64,000 bases of DNA from Streptomyces humicola. Lineage in GTDB: Bacteria; Actinomycetota; Actinomycetes; Streptomycetales; Streptomycetaceae. Location of the stretch: assembly GCF_024436035.1 (NCBI RefSeq), contig NZ_JANFNG010000009.1, positions 124,001 through 188,000 on the forward strand. Reading direction: 5' to 3'. Below are positions 27,345-36,305 of this stretch, piece after piece. The translations under genes were made by a program, and so were the position numbers. The notes under the pieces are model-generated. The model had not been told where the DNA came from, did no database searches, and saw only the letters and a list, made by a program, of their open reading frames with translations. How positions within the stretch are numbered: the stretch's first letter is position 1; each line of letters begins with the position of its first letter.

Positions 27345-28658
27345 GTGGATCCGTCACATGCACACAGCCACAGCCATGCTCACACTCCGGCACACCCCGT
27401 GTCCGCACACTTGCGCATGGTGATCGCCGCGATCCTGGTGCCCTTCGCGGGCGCCGTGGTCGGCGGGCTGATAGCCCTGTGGCCAGGGGGAGTTCCAGCG
27501 CATACGCGCACCGGGGTCGGCTTCGACCAGCCGACGCGGGAGGGCCGTGTCACCGCGGTCGCGCAACTGCCCTGCGCTCAGGCGGCGGGGGACGGTGCCG
27601 CGGCCGACACGCCGGAGACGGCGAGCTCGGGGACGTGTCTGCGGGCCACCGTCGAGGTCATCTCGGGCCCGGACAAAGGAAGTACATTTCCTGACATCGT
27701 CCAGCCGGGGCAGGCGCGCCGCTTGGTGCCCGGTCAGCGCGTCGTCCTCACCTATGCGCCCAACGCCCCGCCCGGACTGCGCTATTCGGTCAGCGATGCC
27801 GACCGGCGACTGCCCATGGCGCTGCTCGCCGCCGTCTTCGCGCTCGCCGTCGTCGCGGTCGGGCGGATGCGCGGGGTCACGGCGCTCGTCGCGCTGGTGA
27901 TCAGCTTCGCCGTGCTGTCCCTGTTCATCCTGCCGGCGATCCTGCGGGGCGACGATCCGCTGCTGGTCGCCGTGGTCGGCGGCAGCGCCATCATGCTGTT
28001 CGCGCTCTACTCCTGCCACGGCCTGAACGCCCGTACCTCCGTCGCCGTGCTCGGCACGCTCTGCTCGATGATGCTGATCGGCCTGCTCGGCTCGCTCTTC
28101 ATCGGCTGGACGTGGCTGACCGGGAACACCGACGACGAGACCGGCCTCGTGCACACCCTCTACCCGGGCATCGACACCCGTGGCCTGCTGCTCGCCGGGA
28201 TCATCATCGGATCGCTCGGCGTGCTCGATGATGTGACGGTGACCCAGACCTCGGCCGTCTGGGAGCTCAAGGAGGCGGATCCGTCGGCGGGTTGGCGCAG
28301 GCTGTACGGTGCCGGGATGCGGATCGGCCGCGACCACATCGCGTCCGTCGTCAACACGCTGGTCATGGCCTATGCGGGAGCCGCACTACCGCTGCTGCTG
28401 CTCTTCTCGATCGCGCGCAGCGGCATCGGCACGGTGGCGAACAGCGAGATCGTCGCTGAGGAGATCGTGCGGACCCTGGTGGGCAGCATCGGCCTCGTCG
28501 CATCGGTGCCCGTGACGACGCTGCTCGCCGCGCTCGTGGTGTGCGCCGACCGGCGGCCGGCTGAGCCGGCGCACACCGCCTCCGTCCCCTCGCACCGCAG
28601 CGGGGGCCGTCGCCGCAAACCGCGGTTCGGGCTGGTGCAGAGGCTGGTACAGAGGTGA
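27345..28658 (+). CDS. YibE/F-like multi-pass membrane protein
   Basis: The protein has 437 residues from GTG 27345. A short His-rich N-terminus (SHAHSHSHAHTPAH) is followed by a membrane helix, a soluble domain with a beta-barrel-like pattern (EVISGPDKGSTF, VVLTYAPNAPPG) and about seven more membrane helices. Conserved YibE/F family stretches include LDDVTVTQTSAVWEL and GMRIGRDHIASVVNTLVMAY. The family has no firm biochemical role and is thought to act in transport. The ribosome site is weak, so the exact start is uncertain. Confidence 0.85.
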   Translation: MDPSHAHSHSHAHTPAHPVSAHLRMVIAAILVPFAGAVVGGLIALWPGGVPAHTRTGVGFDQPTREGRVTAVAQLPCAQAAGDGAAADTPETASSGTCLRATVEVISGPDKGSTFPDIVQPGQARRLVPGQRVVLTYAPNAPPGLRYSVSDADRRLPMALLAAVFALAVVAVGRMRGVTALVALVISFAVLSLFILPAILRGDDPLLVAVVGGSAIMLFALYSCHGLNARTSVAVLGTLCSMMLIGLLGSLFIGWTWLTGNTDDETGLVHTLYPGIDTRGLLLAGIIIGSLGVLDDVTVTQTSAVWELKEADPSAGWRRLYGAGMRIGRDHIASVVNTLVMAYAGAALPLLLLFSIARSGIGTVANSEIVAEEIVRTLVGSIGLVASVPVTTLLAALVVCADRRPAEPAHTASVPSHRSGGRRRKPRFGLVQRLVQR

Positions 28659-28668
28659 GCACACGGAT

Positions 28669-28705
28669 CGGGGTGGCGGCGACACCGTGTGCCGCCGCCA
28701 CCCCG
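28669..28705. terminator. hairpin terminator between convergent genes
   Basis: A 13-base-pair perfect stem (CGGGGTGGCGGCG) with an 11-base loop lies just after the YibE/F stop and before the end of the convergent DUF5326 gene. It can serve both. Confidence 0.7.
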
Positions 28706-28729
28706 ACGTATGACCCGTGAGGTGTACCC

Positions 28730-28945
28730 CTACCAGTCGTTACGCGACGACGTCGAGGACGAGGTGAACTTGCGCACCACCCACACCAGACCACCGACCA
28801 GCGCTGCGAACAGCAGCACCTTGAAGAGCAGGCCGATCATGAAGCCGATCACGCTCGCGATCAGGCCTCCGAAGACGACCAGCGCGATCACCGGGACGGC
28901 GACCCACTTCACCCACCACGGCAGGCCCTCCAACACTTCCTTCAT
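28730..28945 (-). CDS. DUF5326 family small membrane protein
   Basis: The protein has 71 residues, with PWWVKWVAVPVIALVVFGG and a second hydrophobic segment ending in VWVVRKFTSS. This matches the streptomycete DUF5326 family. AAGGGGAG lies upstream of ATG 28945. It should be a two-helix integral membrane protein. The function is unknown. Confidence 0.85.
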   Translation of the reverse strand: MKEVLEGLPWWVKWVAVPVIALVVFGGLIASVIGFMIGLLFKVLLFAALVGGLVWVVRKFTSSSTSSRNDW

Positions 28946-29125
28946 GATCCGACTCCCCTTGCCCTTCCGACGCCCTTCCGGCTGCTGCGTTCTGCTTCGA
29001 GCTTAAGGGCGCCGCAGCCCGCAGTGGCGCCCCGGCGGACCCCATCCATCCCTGAACGGTCCCCTACGGGGCCCCGGGGCCGGCGCTCATCCCCGGGGGT
29101 CATCCATCAGGGTCATGCGCCGGGG

Positions 29126-29443
29126 TCATGCCTCGGGCGGGGAGAACACCACCATGACCCGCAGCTCTTCGGTGATGTGGTGGAACCGGTGCGGGACCCC
29201 GGCCGGTACGTAGACGACGCTGCCGCGCGCCACGTACGTCGTCTCCTCGCCGACGGTGATCGAGGCCCGGCCGCTCACCACCAGGTAGATCTCGTCCTGG
29301 CGGTGCGGCTTCTGCGGGTCGGCCGCGCCCGCGGGAAGCGCGTAGAGCCCGGCCGACATGGTCCGCTCGCGAAGGAACTGCAGATACGCACCGTCATTGG
29401 CCGCGCGCTCCGCGTCCAGATCGTCCAGCCGGAACACCTTCAT
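29126..29443 (-). CDS. single-domain cupin protein
   Basis: The protein has 105 residues. The beta-barrel cupin motifs are seen as PHRQDEIYLVVSGRASITVGEE and YVPAGVPHRFHHITEELRVMVVF, with His, Glu and His metal ligands in the usual places. It may be a metal-dependent enzyme or sensor, but the substrate cannot be predicted. It is divergent from the holin-like gene at 29545. Confidence 0.88.
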   Translation of the reverse strand: MKVFRLDDLDAERAANDGAYLQFLRERTMSAGLYALPAGAADPQKPHRQDEIYLVVSGRASITVGEETTYVARGSVVYVPAGVPHRFHHITEELRVMVVFSPPEA

Positions 29444-29544
29444 GCCCCTGCGCCCTGCCTCTCTCCCGGCGATTGTCTTGGCGATCTCTTGGAGATCTCC
29501 CGCCGGCCTCTTGCCCAGCGGATCATTTCTGCGACGATCCCACC

Positions 29545-29928
29545 ATGAAGAAGTTCGTAGTCAAGACGCTGGCCAATGCCGTCGCGCTGGGTGTGGCCGT
29601 TTGGTTGATCAGGGGAATCACGCTCACTGGCACGTCCACCGGGCACAAGGCGCTCACACTCGTGCTCGTCGCCCTCGTCTTCGGCGTGGTCAACTGGCTC
29701 GTCAAGCCGATCGTGAAACTGCTCTCCTTTCCGCTCTTCATCCTCACGCTGGGCCTGTTCACACTGGTCGTGAACGCTCTGATGCTGCTGCTCACCTCCT
29801 ATCTGGCAGACAAGCTGAACCTTTCCTTCCATGTGACCGGCTTCCTGCCCGCGCTGATCGGCGGCCTGGTGGTGAGCATCGTGGCCTGGGCAATGCACAT
29901 CGTCCTGCCCGATGAGGACGGTCGTTGA
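29545..29928 (+). CDS. phage-holin-like (family 4) membrane protein
   Basis: The protein has 127 residues and four hydrophobic segments, with the conserved VVNWLVKPIVKLLSFPLFILTLG pattern of the family 4 holin / YvlD-type proteins (PF04020). These are chromosomal membrane proteins and not a sign of prophage. Its TGA overlaps the ATG of the next gene (TGATG), so translation is coupled to the cystathionine gamma-lyase-like gene. Confidence 0.88.
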   Translation: MKKFVVKTLANAVALGVAVWLIRGITLTGTSTGHKALTLVLVALVFGVVNWLVKPIVKLLSFPLFILTLGLFTLVVNALMLLLTSYLADKLNLSFHVTGFLPALIGGLVVSIVAWAMHIVLPDEDGR

Positions 29929-31085
29929 TGGGTGACTCCGGCGGTCACGTCGGGCGTGGCGGACGTGGCGGCCGCGGCGACAGCACGCGCAGCGTGCACG
30001 CCGGGCGCCCGCCCGCCGTCGCATACGAGCCGTCGCTGCCGGGGCCGGTCTTCGTCTCGCACTACCACCTGCCGGGCGAGCCGGCGGGGCCCTACCTCTA
30101 CGGGCGCGACGAGAACCCGACCTGGACCCGGTTGGAGGAGGCGCTCTCGCAGCTGGAATCGCCGGACGCGGCGGCCGAGGCCGTTGTCTTCTCCTCCGGT
30201 ATGGCGGCGATCTCCTCGGTGGTGCTGGCGCACGTGCGCTCCGGCGACACCGTCGTCCTGCCCTCCGACTGCTACCAGACCACCCGCGCGCTTCGTGACC
30301 GATTGGAGTCCTACGGCGTACGCGTACGGCTCGCGCCCACCGCGGGCGAGGCACAGCTGGACGTCCTCGACGGCGCGAAGCTGTTGTGGATCGAGACGCC
30401 CTCCAACCCGGAGCTCGACGTGTGCGACGTGCGGCGGCTCGCGGAGACGGCGCACGCGGCGGGAGCGCTCGTGGCCGTGGACAACACACTGGCCACCCCG
30501 CTCGGCCAGCGCCCGCTGAATCTGGGCGCGGATTTTGCGGTGGCGAGCGGTACCAAGGCGCTGACCGGCCACGGCGACCTGCTCCTCGGCTATGTGGTGG
30601 TGCGGGACGCAGAACTCGCGGCCTCCGTACGGCTGTGGCGCAAGACGGTGGGCGCGATCCCGGGGCCGATGGAGGCATGGCTGGCCCATCGCTCGCTGGC
30701 GACGCTGCAGCTGAGGGTGGAGAGGCAGGCGGCGAACGCACTTGCGCTCGCGGCGGCATTGAAGGAGCGCGACGAGGTGAGCGGCGTGCGCCACCCGGGG
30801 TTGCCTGACGACCCGGCGCACCGGGTCGCCGCCGCCCAGATGCGGTGGTTCGGGTCCGTGGTCTCGTTCGTCCTGCCGGACCAGGACCACGCGGATCGTT
30901 TCCTCACGGCGCTGCGGCTGACGAGCGAGGCGACGAGCTTCGGTTCGGTGCTGAGCACGGCGGAACGGCGTGGCAGGTGGGGCGGGGACTCGGTACCCGA
31001 CGGCTTCATCCGCTTCTCGGTGGGGGTGGAGGACGCCGACGACATCGTGGCGGACGTGCTGCAGGCGCTGGACGCGGCGAAATGA
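29928..31085 (+). CDS. cystathionine gamma-lyase/synthase-like PLP enzyme
   Basis: The protein has 385 residues in the Cys/Met metabolism PLP-dependent family. Conserved features include YGRDENPTWTRLEEAL, the aromatic-loop VFSSGMAAISSV, WIETPSNPELDV, VDNTLATP and the PLP lysine in SGTKALTGHGDLLLG. It probably cleaves or forms a gamma-carbon bond in cystathionine or a homoserine ester. Related family members lyse methionine. ATG 29928 overlaps the stop of the holin-like gene. Confidence 0.88.
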   Translation: MGDSGGHVGRGGRGGRGDSTRSVHAGRPPAVAYEPSLPGPVFVSHYHLPGEPAGPYLYGRDENPTWTRLEEALSQLESPDAAAEAVVFSSGMAAISSVVLAHVRSGDTVVLPSDCYQTTRALRDRLESYGVRVRLAPTAGEAQLDVLDGAKLLWIETPSNPELDVCDVRRLAETAHAAGALVAVDNTLATPLGQRPLNLGADFAVASGTKALTGHGDLLLGYVVVRDAELAASVRLWRKTVGAIPGPMEAWLAHRSLATLQLRVERQAANALALAAALKERDEVSGVRHPGLPDDPAHRVAAAQMRWFGSVVSFVLPDQDHADRFLTALRLTSEATSFGSVLSTAERRGRWGGDSVPDGFIRFSVGVEDADDIVADVLQALDAAK

Positions 31086-31119
31086 CCACCGGGCAGCGCC
31101 CGGCGGCGCACCGGCCGTC

Positions 31120-31557
31120 TCAGGCGTAGCACCAGCCGGACCACCGGGTCACGGTGATCGCGACCACCGGTCCGTTCGGCGGCTGCTCCCGGTACTGCGG
31201 GTATTTCGCGCGGAGCAGCCCGATCGCGTGGTCGCGCTGCGCTTCGTCGTCGACGACGACGGCGTGGCCGTCCGCGCGTACCCACCACAACGCGGTCCAG
31301 TCGTCGGCGTAGTGGTCGGCGAGGACGGCGACCTGAGGGTTCTCGCCGATGTTGCGCAGCCGCCGCAGATCGTGGGTTCGTTTGGGTTTGTGGTCGACGG
31401 CGAAGTAGAGCGTGGCGTCGTCGAGCGCGAAGGTGACGGGGACGGCGTGCGGCAGACCGCGTGCGCTCGACGTCGCGAGGCGCGCGACGCGTGCCGCCTC
31501 GAAGCGGCGGCGCGATTCATCGAGCCCGAGCCTCACGGACCGATCATATCGGGACAC
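31120..31557 (-). CDS. PPOX-class F420-dependent oxidoreductase-like protein
   Basis: The protein has 145 residues with a split-barrel flavin/F420-binding fold, including RVARLATSSARGLPHAVPV, YFAVDHKPKRTHDLRRLRNI and VAVLADHYADDWTALWWV. This matches the short actinobacterial PPOX-class F420-dependent family. GTG 31557 or GTG 31536 could be the start, and neither has a clear ribosome site. It is convergent with the PLP enzyme, 34 bases away. Confidence 0.85.
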   Translation of the reverse strand: MSRYDRSVRLGLDESRRRFEAARVARLATSSARGLPHAVPVTFALDDATLYFAVDHKPKRTHDLRRLRNIGENPQVAVLADHYADDWTALWWVRADGHAVVVDDEAQRDHAIGLLRAKYPQYREQPPNGPVVAITVTRWSGWCYA

Positions 31558-31889
31558 ACCGGGCGGGTGGGCCGAGAAGGACGGAGAGGGGATACGCGGC
31601 GCGGCCGGAGCCTCCCCCTCCTGGCTCCGACCGCCCGCCGACCCCTCTTCGGAATGGCCCTACGAGCAAGGCCAGTTGACGTTGAGTCAGTATTCCACCA
31701 CAGACATCGAACCGCATGGATGCACACAAGGTGAGTGGAAGGTTACCAAGCGGTGGCACCGCGTTGCGCCTCCACTGCGCCTCCCCACGCATCCGCACGC
31801 CCCCGGGGGCAGCCGCCCCGGGAATGACTCGTTCCGATTGACCGTCCCGGCGGCGTTTCACGGCGTCCCGCATGCGGCACCTTTCCTGC
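31558..31889. other. intergenic region, no gene recognised
   Basis: This is a divergent intergenic stretch between the PPOX gene and the Nudix gene. No plausible coding sequence was seen. It includes a 12-base palindrome GCCCCCGGGGGC at 31799-31810. Confidence 0.4.
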
Positions 31890-32408
31890 ATGCCAGCGGA
31901 CTCCCCTGAACCGCACCCGCACCCCCACGCACACCCGCGCCCGGTGGTCAAACGCACCGCCCGCGCGATCCTGCTCGACGCGGCCGAGCTGCTGCTGATC
32001 AAGCGCACCAAGCCCGGCGAGCCGCCCTACTGGATCACTCCCGGCGGCGGCGTCGAGCCCGAGGACGCGACGGTCGTCGACGCCCTGCACCGCGAGGTCG
32101 ACGAGGAGCTCGGTGCCAAGATCACCGATGTGGTACCGGCCTTCGTCGACACGGTCGAACACCTCCATGACGACGGCACGCTCGGCGTCAAGGTGCAGCA
32201 CTTCTTCGTCTGCCGCCTGGAGTCGATGGACCTGGGGCGGCGCCACGGCCCGGAGGTGGACGAGCCGGTCGGCACGTATGAGATCGTCCGCATCCCGTTC
32301 ACCCGCGCCGGCATCGCCTCCGTCGAGGTGGTCCCACCCTCGCTGAGGGCCTACCTGGACGCCAACATCGAGGGCGTACGGGCGCTGCTCGCCACCGACC
32401 TCGGCTGA
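31890..32408 (+). CDS. Nudix hydrolase
   Basis: The protein has 172 residues. The Nudix box is GGGVEPEDATVVDALHREVDEELG, with the REVDEEL metal-binding core in place. The preceding strand is RTARAILLDAAELLLIKR. The N-terminus is His/Pro-rich (EPHPHPHAHPRP). Such enzymes hydrolyse nucleoside diphosphates linked to other groups. The substrate is unknown. ATG 31890 is used, and ATG 31872 is also possible. No ribosome site is evident at either, so the transcript may be leaderless. Confidence 0.88.
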   Translation: MPADSPEPHPHPHAHPRPVVKRTARAILLDAAELLLIKRTKPGEPPYWITPGGGVEPEDATVVDALHREVDEELGAKITDVVPAFVDTVEHLHDDGTLGVKVQHFFVCRLESMDLGRRHGPEVDEPVGTYEIVRIPFTRAGIASVEVVPPSLRAYLDANIEGVRALLATDLG

Positions 32409-32427
32409 GCCTCCGGTCCACCTGCGC

Positions 32428-33330
32428 TCAGGTGAACCAGCCGCGGAAGTCATGCCGTTCGCCGTCGGCCGACGCCTCCGTGGCCGCCCGCGCCTCGGCG
32501 AGCGCGCGCTCGGCCTCGCGCCGCCAGATATCGCCGTCACCGGTCTGCAGCGCGCGCACCCGGCGGATCGTACGGACGGCGCCGTCCAGACCTTCGGACG
32601 CCGGCGGATCATCGGCCCGCTGCGCACGGCCGATGACCGGGCGCTCGCCCGCGCGAGCCTGAGCGGCGGCACCGAAGTAGTCACCGCCCTTGCGCTTGAC
32701 GTCGTCCGTCCCCCAGGCCTGCTCGCCGTCGCCCTCGCCGACCCCTTCGCCCGCGGCACCCGTCCGTATCGGCGCCTTCGCGAGCCGCGGGATGTGCTTC
32801 GAGCAGTGGATGTACGCCTCCTCGACCCCCACCTCGACCCACACCTGCGGCCTGCGGCCCGGCACCGGATCGACGGGCAGATGGGGGTGGATGGCGCGCA
32901 TCACGTCGTCACTGACGAGCCGGGCGTGGCCGTTGACGTGCAGACCGATGCGGTCCCGGAAGAAATCGATCATCAGGATGCCGACATGCGGGTTCTCCCG
33001 GATGTTCCCGAGCGAGGCCATCACGCCGTTGCCGCGGTACTCGGGGTAGGCGAGCGTCTTCTCGTTCAGGACCTGGAGAAAGCCGGTCGGACCGGCCCGG
33101 AAGGTACTGTCGCACTCGCCGTTCCGGTCCGCGGTCGACAGAAAGAACATCTCCTGCCGGGCCACGAACTCCTGCATGCGCGGGTTGAGTCTGTCGAGGA
33201 CCTGCTCGTCGTAGAACCGGTCGGCACGCGCGATGGTGCCGAGTTCCTCCTGGACCCGGTGTTCACCGTCGCTCCCGGGCCTGGCTGCCCGGCCGGCCGA
33301 CACAGGGAGCTCGGGATGGTCTTGGTTCAA
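32428..33330 (-). CDS. pyridoxamine 5'-phosphate oxidase-like flavin protein
   Basis: The protein has 300 residues. Its split-barrel domain includes PRMQEFVARQEMFFLSTADR, GECDSTFRAGPTGFLQVL and NPHVGILMIDFFRDRIGLHVNG. The C-terminal 110 residues are charged and extend beyond the usual family length. I chose TTG 33330 because AGGAG is placed five bases before it and the frame has no better start. The stop-to-start gap to the globin gene upstream is about 40 bases, so the two may be co-transcribed in a stress-related unit. Confidence 0.82.
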   Translation of the reverse strand: MNQDHPELPVSAGRAARPGSDGEHRVQEELGTIARADRFYDEQVLDRLNPRMQEFVARQEMFFLSTADRNGECDSTFRAGPTGFLQVLNEKTLAYPEYRGNGVMASLGNIRENPHVGILMIDFFRDRIGLHVNGHARLVSDDVMRAIHPHLPVDPVPGRRPQVWVEVGVEEAYIHCSKHIPRLAKAPIRTGAAGEGVGEGDGEQAWGTDDVKRKGGDYFGAAAQARAGERPVIGRAQRADDPPASEGLDGAVRTIRRVRALQTGDGDIWRREAERALAEARAATEASADGERHDFRGWFT

Positions 33331-33370
33331 CGATTCTCCTGAGCGGATCAGGGGCCAGTGAATTTGCCCA

Positions 33371-35104
33371 TCAGTCCCCGGCTGCCACGAGCTCTTCGAG
33401 CGAGTCATGACGTATTCGGTCGTACGGCATGCCTATGCCCACCAGCGCGTCCACACCGCTGCGGATCATTCCGGGCGGACCGGACAGGTAGGCGTCGTAG
33501 GAGTGCCAAGGGCCGTACTTACGTACCATCTCCGGCAGCTGGCCCGCCAGACCGTCCGTCGGTCCATCGGAGACCACAGGCCGGACGGAAAGCCACGAAT
33601 GCTGCTGTTCCAGGCGCTGCATCGTGTCGAGGTCGTACAGGTCACGGTCGTTGCGGGCGCCGTAGAAGACCTCCATCACCCGCTTGCGGCCGTGCTTCGC
33701 CACGTCCTCGACCATCGCCTTGATCGGCGCGATCCCGGTGCCGCCACCCAGGCACAGCAGCCCGTTGTCGGTGCCGTGGTCGACCGTCATGGAACCGCCA
33801 GGGGGGCCGAGCTTGATCACGTCCCCGGTCCGGGCGCGGTTGACGAGTGCCGAGCTGACCCAGCCGGCCGGCACGGCCTTGATGTGGAAGGAGAGCAGTC
33901 CGTCCGGGCGCGGCGCGGACGCAAAGGAGTAGTGGCGCCAGACCCGGGGCCACCACGGGGTCTCCAGGCTCGTGTACTGCCCGGCGAGGAAGGGATAGGG
34001 CTGGTCTGGCCGGACGGTGATGACGGCGATGTCATGTGTGCGGCGTTCATGGGAGACGATCTCGGCCTCCCACCAGGCAGGCGCGCTGCGTTCGTCGGCA
34101 GCTGCGGCATCGATCATGATCTGCGAGATGGCGGTGTACGCGCGCACCCACGCCGCCTCCATCTGCGCGCTCCACACATCGGAGGCGTAACGGGTGAGCG
34201 CACCGATGAGGCACTCGCCGACGGCGGGGTAGTGCTCGGGCTTGGTGCCGTACTTGCGGTGGCCGCGGCCGAGGTGGGAGAGGTACTCGGTGAGGACGTC
34301 GGCGTCGTCGACGAGCTTGGCGGCAGTGAGCAACGCCTTGAAGAGCCGGTCCCGCTGGGCGTCCATCGCGGCCGGGAAGAGATCGCGCAGCTCGGGATGC
34401 TGGAGGAACAGCAGCGCGTAGAAGTACGCGGTCGTCTTGTCCGCGACGGGCTCGATCGCCGCCATCGCGCGACGGATGAGGATGGCGTCGGGTGATGCCT
34501 GCGCTTCCTCGAAGACGGATGCGGCCGCCTGGGGCGGCGCGGCAGGCGCATCGGGCGGGGCCGGTCTTGCCGTCCCGGCTGCGGGCTTCTGCGGCGTGGC
34601 CTCACTGGTCGGCTCGAACCAGGAACCCTGGCCCGGAGCCGGGGTGTCGTCGGCCTGGTATTCACCGGTGGGCGCGGACGGCTGACGCGGAACGGTCGCG
34701 GCCGGGCCTTCTGGGCCCCCTGGGCCGGGCGTGGGGGCGGCGGAGCCCGGGGAGAACCACGACGCCGCGGGCGCCTCCTCTTGCGCCCCGGGCACGTGAG
34801 GATCGTCCCACGCCGCGTCCGGGCGCTGCTGCTCGCTCCCTCGCGCGCCCACGGGACGTATCTGCGACGGCACGCGGCGCGGCGCGTCGGACTCCTCGCC
34901 GTCGGCGGCCCGTTGGTGCGGTTCCGTCGTGGAGCGCGGCTGCGTCGGCGCGAACCAGCTCCAGTCGCCCTGGCCGTCCACCTGGCCACTGCCCTGGTCG
35001 TGCCCCTGGCTCTCCGTCCGGGGAACGGCGTTCGCTTCGGCGGAACGACCGCTGCCCGAGCCGGTCTCCCGGTGGTCGGCCGAACTGGTGGTCAGAGCGT
35101 CCAT
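33371..35104 (-). CDS. flavohaemoglobin-like globin/FAD/NAD protein with disordered tail
   Basis: The protein has 577 residues. Residues 1-195 are disordered Pro/Gly/Ala/Ser sequence with three SWFxP motifs (about 49, 115, 161). Then comes a globin domain (about 205-335, with AYFYALLFLQHPELRDLFPA and a proximal histidine in GRGHRKYG), an FAD-binding domain (WRHYSFASAP) and an NAD-binding domain (GLLCLGGGTGIAPIKAMVED, GPPGMI). This is the domain order of nitric-oxide dioxygenases, which detoxify NO to nitrate. GGCGAGG six bases before ATG 35104 supports this start. ATG 35143 is further upstream. The tail is far longer than in classical Hmp. Confidence 0.9.
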   Translation of the reverse strand: MDALTTSSADHRETGSGSGRSAEANAVPRTESQGHDQGSGQVDGQGDWSWFAPTQPRSTTEPHQRAADGEESDAPRRVPSQIRPVGARGSEQQRPDAAWDDPHVPGAQEEAPAASWFSPGSAAPTPGPGGPEGPAATVPRQPSAPTGEYQADDTPAPGQGSWFEPTSEATPQKPAAGTARPAPPDAPAAPPQAAASVFEEAQASPDAILIRRAMAAIEPVADKTTAYFYALLFLQHPELRDLFPAAMDAQRDRLFKALLTAAKLVDDADVLTEYLSHLGRGHRKYGTKPEHYPAVGECLIGALTRYASDVWSAQMEAAWVRAYTAISQIMIDAAAADERSAPAWWEAEIVSHERRTHDIAVITVRPDQPYPFLAGQYTSLETPWWPRVWRHYSFASAPRPDGLLSFHIKAVPAGWVSSALVNRARTGDVIKLGPPGGSMTVDHGTDNGLLCLGGGTGIAPIKAMVEDVAKHGRKRVMEVFYGARNDRDLYDLDTMQRLEQQHSWLSVRPVVSDGPTDGLAGQLPEMVRKYGPWHSYDAYLSGPPGMIRSGVDALVGIGMPYDRIRHDSLEELVAAGD

Positions 35105-35143
35105 CGTCTGCCTCGCCTCGAACATCTCCCGGTCATTTTCCAT

Positions 35144-35652
35144 ACGTCAACACACCAACAGCCAGTTCGTGTCAGCGTTGCTGCTGCTTCCCCCCGCTCG
35201 ATGCCCCTCAATGCCATTGCCGGTGGCCGATGGCGAATGCCCTAGGCACTTCCCGTCGGGTAGAGGGTGCCACACCCTGCTGACGGTCCGGACAAATAGC
35301 CGGAAGTCCGCGAATCCGGAAGGCCGTTCACGTTAGGGTGACCCGACGCACGTGTCCGGCAATGCCCACGGAACCTCCCCCACTTGAGCATCTCATTCCA
35401 CCTGACGGAACTTTCCTGTCGCCGGACGTGCCCCCACACCCGCCGCAAGTGCGGCATGCGTTCGAACGCAGTCGACCATACCGGGCGCGGCTGAATGCAC
35501 AACCCCCGGCTTGCGTCATCAGCCGAGGTTCCGTCAATTCCCGTGATTCTTCCCACAAACCAGCAGAATTCACGAATGAAGCGCTCATATCGGGCCCGCG
35601 AATTCTCGAACGGACGGTCGACCGCGGCATCAGCCGACTCCGCCGCCCGGGG
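35144..35652. other. intergenic region, no gene recognised
   Basis: This 500-base region lies between the globin start and the end of the HAD gene, both minus strand. Short frames on both strands lack convincing codon bias or motifs. It probably carries the promoter and leader of the globin gene. Confidence 0.4.
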
Positions 35653-36285
35653 CTACGCACGCAGGACGATTTCGTACGCCTCACGCAGATCAAGTCCGGC
35701 ATACGAGAAAGTAGCAAGCTCGCTCACGTTGTGATCGCCATTGACCGACACCGAGGTCGGCACCGCCGCAAAGAGCGCCGCATCCGACATCGAGTCGCCG
35801 TAGGCCACGCAGTCCGCGCGCCCGACCCCGTACCGAGCGCACAGCGAATCGGCTATCCCTACCTTCGACTCGGGGCCGAGCAAGCCCGACACGTCCAAGG
35901 CCTTGCCGCGAAAGGGCAGCGCCGGAAAGCGCGCGCCATACGCCGCATGCACACCCCACTCCAACAGCCGCCGGACGAAGAAGTCCGGTGAGAGCGAGAT
36001 CACGGCGCAGTGCTCGCCGCGGGCCCGGATGTCCGCCCACACCTCGCGGATGCCCTTCAGCCACGGCGCGCCCTCGAAGGCCGTGGCCACCTGCTCCTCG
36101 GTGAGGTCCTGCCACAACTCGTAGGCCCGTCGCGCGTACTGCGGTGAATCGATCCGCCTTGCCCCGAACTCCTCGTCCAGCTGCTTGAACTCCTCGACGA
36201 GCCCCAGCCCCCGCGCGATCTCCACATTGGACGACGATCCGTGCAGCAGCGTCCCGTCCATGTCGAACAGGTGAAGCTTCCCCAC
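35653..36285 (-). CDS. HAD-family phosphatase (SerB-like)
   Basis: The protein has 210 residues. HAD motif I is LFDMDGTLLHGSS, motif II is CAVISLSPDFF, and motif IV is YGDSMSDAALF. A short helical cap follows motif I, as in phosphoserine-phosphatase-like HAD proteins. Start GTG 36285 follows AAGGGGAG. Its gene starts about 20 bases after the stop of dnaB on the same strand, so it may be read through from dnaB. The substrate is unknown. Confidence 0.88.
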   Translation of the reverse strand: MGKLHLFDMDGTLLHGSSSNVEIARGLGLVEEFKQLDEEFGARRIDSPQYARRAYELWQDLTEEQVATAFEGAPWLKGIREVWADIRARGEHCAVISLSPDFFVRRLLEWGVHAAYGARFPALPFRGKALDVSGLLGPESKVGIADSLCARYGVGRADCVAYGDSMSDAALFAAVPTSVSVNGDHNVSELATFSYAGLDLREAYEIVLRA

Positions 36286-36305
36286 CCTTGCTCCCCTTGC
36301 AGGCG

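Noticed and set aside
29545-29928. Holin-like gene as a sign of prophage
   Set aside because: Family 4 holin-like proteins are common chromosomal membrane proteins. No phage structural or integrase gene is near.
31799-31810. GCCCCCGGGGGC palindrome as an operator
   Set aside because: Such GC-only palindromes are expected in this base composition, and no matching regulator site is known to me.
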